Source: Inia geoffrensis
Lineage: Eukaryota > Chordata > Mammalia > Artiodactyla > Iniidae
Length of the DNA stretch: 64,000 nucleotides
Assembly: GCA_036417435.1 (NCBI GenBank)
Contig: CM070915.1
Span: forward strand, 80,105,799-80,169,798
Direction: 5' to 3'
Shown: piece by piece, positions 60,031-64,000 of the stretch
Layout of the letters: each line of letters opens with the position of its first letter
Position numbering within the stretch: position 1 is the first letter of the stretch
Notes under the pieces: generated by a model
What the model was told of the DNA's origin: nothing
Database searches by the model: none
The model's input: only the letters and a program-made list of their open reading frames with translations
Program-made: the position numbers and the translations under genes

Positions 60031-60890
60031 CCTTAAGATGGAAATACAGTGGTGTCCCTGCAGGTCAGCAGACAGCAGAGCAGCCTGGGCAGACGGGCGT
60101 CGCCAGGACCTGCAGGGAATGCGGTGCCCTTGCCACTGGGGCTGTGCTCGCAGCTGCTCCTGGGGGAGGGGCCTTCCTCCGCCAACAGGTGAGCAGGCAG
60201 CTCTGGGCCCGGAGGGGGGTGGGGGAGTGCACCTGCTGACGGAATGGCTGCTCCCTTACTGCCCCTTGGTCTCTGGCAGACGCCTCCTGGGCCAGCCCAG
60301 GCCAGACAATCCAGGGAACGGAATTCCATGAAACACAGTTCCAGCTTGACCAGGCTGACAGCAAACACAGCCACCACACGTACAGAATACTTACAACCCG
60401 AGAACTAACTGAATAGTCTGTTTGTTGGCAAGTCAGGAGACTGTGAATGCTCATGTGAGGTCACTGGACTGTGCTCTAATTCTGAGCACAAATGACGTCT
60501 CCTGCCTGTTGTCTGTCTAAGAATTCAACATGCACGGTTGAGGACACTCATCATGTTGGTTTGCAGAGCCTCTTTTTACCATTCAAACCATAATTTTATG
60601 CTTGAAGATATGTCAGCAGGATTTGTGAAACATATTTTAGATTTCCAGTTCATAAATGATTTTCATAGTGGTAATGTGTATATATGTCTAATTATATGTC
60701 TAATTATTTTAGATATTTCTGAACTTACAGTGACTTCACTCTTTCCTTTTTCTTTTCCACCTTGACCTAAAATAGAGTACTTTTTTCACACGCTATTTTC
60801 AGAACTAAGTGTATCTTCTGATGGTTGAAATAGATGTTTCAATTACTGTCTCTGCTTTTGCCATTTATAAAACACTTGAAAATTTTTTTT
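60031..60890. other. Intergenic, incl. GC-rich patch
   Basis: 60060-60310 is GC-rich with overlapping chance frames on both strands. No domain recognised. Confidence 0.35.
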
Positions 60891-60892
60891 AA

Positions 60893-61189
60893 ACTTCTTT
60901 TTTTTAAACTATTAATTCATTTATTTATTTGACTGCACTGGGTCTTATTTGTGGCATGTGGGATCTTCACTGCTGTGTGCGGGATCGTTCTTTTTTTTTT
61001 ACTTGCGGCATGCGGGCTCGTAGTTGTGGCACGTGGGCTTGTAGTTGTGGCATGAAGGCTTGTAGTTGTGGCACACGGGCTCATAGTTGTGGCATGCATG
61101 CGAGATCTAGTTCCCTGACATGGGATCATACCCGGGCCCCCTGCATTGGGAGTGCAGAGTCCTAGCCACTGGACCACCAGGGAAGTCCC
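60893..61189 (-). mobile_element. CHR-2-type SINE, antisense, with internal repeats
   Basis: Several 'gtagttgtggca' units at about 61020-61095, 'ccctgacatgggatcatacc' and the end 'accagggaagtccc'. Target-site duplication CACTTGAAAATTTTTT / CACTTGAAATTTTTT. Confidence 0.92.
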
Positions 61190-61719
61190 AGCACTTGAAA
61201 TTTTTTAACGCTTCTGACAGTTTCAGACTTAAAAAAGTAAAAGGAAAAATTGTAAAAGACGTTGAAATGAACTGAGAAGCGCACTGGGTGTATGTGAGGG
61301 AAACATGTTGTCTGGGTGCCCTGAGTCTGCAGGTTCTCTGCTCTTTTTGCTGTCTTTGAGCTATTAATGAGCTATACTCATTAATTTGTAAAAAACTGAT
61401 AACAATGGCCATGACTTTGGTCCATAGAAATACAAATTGTGTCCAGTGATTCCCATAGCTTATTCCCTGTGTATAGTCCCATTTTGCTTCAGTTTATAAA
61501 TTAATACCAATTTTCTTCCATTTTTCACTTGACCCAGTCTTAATTTCTTATTGACTCTCTGATTAACTAGTAAGTTAAAACCTTTGACACTGTCATTTTA
61601 TCTGTCTCAGTGTCTCGATTATATCTTTAAAAAAATTTTTACCAACAGCAAGGAGCTTTATTTATATTCCATACAGTGGATTTCAGTAAGAGCTCATGGG
61701 ACTACAATTGCATTACAGT
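61190..61719. other. Intergenic, AT-rich
   Basis: Nothing recognised. Confidence 0.35.
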
Positions 61720-61990
61720 CGTATTTATGTATTTATTCCACTTCCATCAAGCACTCGGGCCCTGCACTGGGCCCTGGGGAGGAAAGATGAGACCCACAGC
61801 AGCAGGTACAGAAAGCACGGCGCTGCAGAGCAAACGTCCCAGAGAGGAGGGTGCAGGGCAGTGGGAGGACCGGAGAAGGTTCCTGATCTTGTAGACCAGG
61901 TGGGGGTCGGTCAGAGAAGGCATTTTGTGCAGAAGCACCGAGTGAGGGGGAGCATGACACACCCAGAGGTGATTGGGGGCAGCTGAAGGA
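61720..61990 (-). mobile_element. L2-like remnant, antisense
   Basis: 'tatttatgtatttattccac...cctgcactgggccctgggg' and 'gtgggggtcggtcagagaaggc' resemble the complement of L2 3' sequence. Confidence 0.5.
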
Positions 61991-62019
61991 AGGTTGGCAC
62001 CGTCGTCCACTTGGACTAT

Positions 62020-62335
62020 CACAAAATAAAGTACCAGAGACTGGGTGGCTTATACGCGACAGAAGCTTGTCTTTCATGGTTCTGGGGGCTGGGAAGTCCA
62101 GGATCGTGGCATCAGCAGGTTCAGGGGCTGGTGAGAGCCCTCTCTCACGGTTGCAGAAAGCTGACTGTATCCTCACGGGATGGTCGCTCTGGGGTCTCTG
62201 TTATGAGGGCACTACTCCCATTGTGGGGCTCTGCAATCACCTCCCATATGCCCGCCTGCTAATGCCACCACTTTGGGTATTAGGCTCCAATGTAGGAATT
62301 TTAGGGGGACTCAACGTTCAGCCCACAGCAGCTGG
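62020..62335 (-). mobile_element. MaLR (MST/MLT1) LTR, antisense
   Basis: 'aaagtaccagagactgggtggctta', 'ggttctgggggctgggaagtcc' and 'ttttagggggactcaacg' are the complement of a MaLR LTR. Confidence 0.7.
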
Positions 62336-62649
62336 GGAGCTGGACAAGGGCCCCTGCCAGCCTGAGGAATGAAGGTCCTACTAAGCAGCTTTGGGGGTCA
62401 TTGAAGGACTGCACGTGGTAGGTCCCACAAACAGGAAGCTGTTTCTGCAGGAAGAGGTGCTGCTGTGTCCTTAGAGGCAGGGAAGGAGAGCGCCTCGCCG
62501 TCCACACGGACCAGCTGCTGCTTCTGCGTCTGTAGTATTATCTGGAATTCAGGGGCAAAGAGCTCTGCTCCTAAGTGGCGTTGGAGTTGGACAAAGTGGA
62601 AAAAATTCTATTTTGCTCCTCTTTGATGTATATTTCATCTGAAGTTTAT

Positions 62650-63487
62650 CTGAGACATTTTTTCAAAGAAGACACACAGATGGCCAACAGGCACGTGAGA
62701 AGATGCTCAACATGGTTAATCAACAGGGAAATGCAGTCAAAACCACAATGAGATACCACCTCACACCTGTCAGAACGGCTGTCATCAAAAAGACAACAAA
62801 CGGCCAACTGCTGGTGAAGATGGGGAGGAAAAAAACCCCTGTGCACTGTTGGTAGGAGTGCAACTCGGTGCAGCCGCTGTGGAAAACAGTGTGGAGGTGC
62901 CTCAAAAAACCAAACATAGAGCTGCCTGCAATTCCACTCCCAGGTACATATCCTGAAAAGAAAACAAAAACACTAATTGAAAAAGATACATGCACCCCAA
63001 TATTCACTACAGCATTGTTTACAATAGCCAAGATATGGAAGCAACCTAAGTGTCATTCAATGGACAATTGAGTATTACTCAGCTATGAAAAAGAATGAAA
63101 CCTTGCTATTTGCAGCAACATGGATGGACCTGGAGGGTTTTATGCTGAGTGAAGTAAGTCAGAGAAAGACAAATACTGTATGATATTTATATGACTCTAA
63201 AAAGTAAAACTAGTGAATATAACAAAAAAGAAACAAACTCACAGATGTAGAGAACAAACCAGTGGTTACCAGTGAGGGGGGCATGGTAGGGGTTATGGAG
63301 GAGTTAGAGGCATAAACTACTATGTGTAAATAAATAGGCTAACGTTATACTGTACAGCACAGGAATATAGCCAGTATTTTATAATAACTGTAAATGGAGC
63401 ATAACCTCTAAAAATTGTGAATCACTGTGTTGTGCACCTGAAGCTAACGTAATATTGTAAATCAACTGTACCTCAATAAAAAATTTG
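62650..63487 (+). mobile_element. L1 3' end, 5'-truncated
   Basis: Starts in the ORF2 C-terminal zone ('cacagatggccaacaggcacg') and ends 'caactgtacctcaataaaaaat'. It is close in type to the copy at about 42500-43230. Confidence 0.85.
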
Positions 63488-64000
63488 ATATATCTGTGCA
63501 ACCTTCATATCTAGTTGTTAATGTGCAGAGGGCACAAGATGTAAAAGCAAAATATTATTATTTTAAACAAACGGGCTTATCAACAACATGAATCAGTCTT
63601 TCCTTGGTGGATAAAGTTCTATTTTCTTTAATAACAGCTACTAATTAAGCAACAGAATAGTTTACCATGACATTAACCTTGTTCTAAAAGAATCATTAAT
63701 GTGTAAAATCAACAGTTTGGAAAGCACCTGGACCCCACAGTCAAAGCCTATTTCATGGAACTGTCTGTTCTTTATCCATGAGAAGTTGAGTTTATGTAGG
63801 ATTATCTACAATCTGGAAATCTGATACTGAGAATAAGTGAGCAGAGTGTTTCACACGCTTGATAATTCGCCAGCCTGGCATCTTTTCTTCTGAAGGCCCT
63901 TCTCACTTACAAATTCATTCTGAGCAAAATTTCACATTTGACAGTGTTTTGATGTATAAGTCCTTCCAGATATTTTGCATTTTGACAGCAAACTCCAGAG
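63488..64000. other. Intergenic, unassigned
   Basis: AT-rich sequence with no gene or clear repeat seen. Confidence 0.35.

Noticed and set aside
61733..62176. 147-residue minus-strand frame
   Set aside because: Covers L2-like and MaLR LTR sequence; no domain.

Overview
This is nuclear DNA from a mammal, almost certainly a cetacean. About 21 copies of tRNA-derived CHR-type SINEs (the 'gggcttccctggtggcgcagtgg' family) are scattered on both strands. Many are flanked by clear target-site duplications, and they sit among L1, MaLR/MLT1, ERVL, L2 and MIR remnants. I see no Bov-B or Bov-A type elements, which argues against a ruminant. Nothing bacterial or viral-autonomous is present, and nearly all open frames in the window are chance frames or repeat-derived.

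The only protein-coding gene I can support is UBE2V2 (MMS2), on the minus strand. All four coding exons are intact: exon 1 at 48041-48056, exon 2 at 30472-30620, exon 3 at 25806-25931 and exon 4 at 18269-18415. They join in phase, with GT/AG splice sites, into a 145-residue protein. Its diagnostic residues match UBE2V2 and not UBE2V1. The product is a catalytically dead E2 variant that pairs with UBE2N (UBC13) to build K63-linked ubiquitin chains in DNA-damage tolerance. The promoter is a CpG island at about 47.6-48.8 kb. It holds a tandem array of ETS motifs, GC boxes, an E2F-like site and a perfect palindromic CRE.

Layout: 1-13 kb is downstream flank, with antisense L1s, an ERVL pol remnant and one nested L1/SINE/LTR stack. 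About 13.1-18.27 kb is AT-rich, low-repeat sequence that is a plausible long UBE2V2 3'UTR. From 18.4 to 48.04 kb lie introns 3, 2 and 1 (7.4, 4.5 and 17.4 kb), peppered with SINEs, L1 3' ends, MIR/L2 and a Tigger-like fossil. From 48.8 to 64 kb is upstream intergenic DNA dominated by L1; in human the next gene on this side is MCM4, which is not reached here.

The most interesting non-genic item is a U6 snRNA-L1 chimeric retrocopy at 49113-49333. A single target-site duplication encloses both parts, which implies RNA template switching during one L1-driven insertion. Other notable structures are a perfect 98-bp tandem duplication (58426-58621), a poly(A)-only insertion with target-site duplication (about 23369-23417), a 58-bp duplication inside a long SINE, and an orphan CpG-rich block at 300-860. 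I did not find a previously undescribed gene system in this window.
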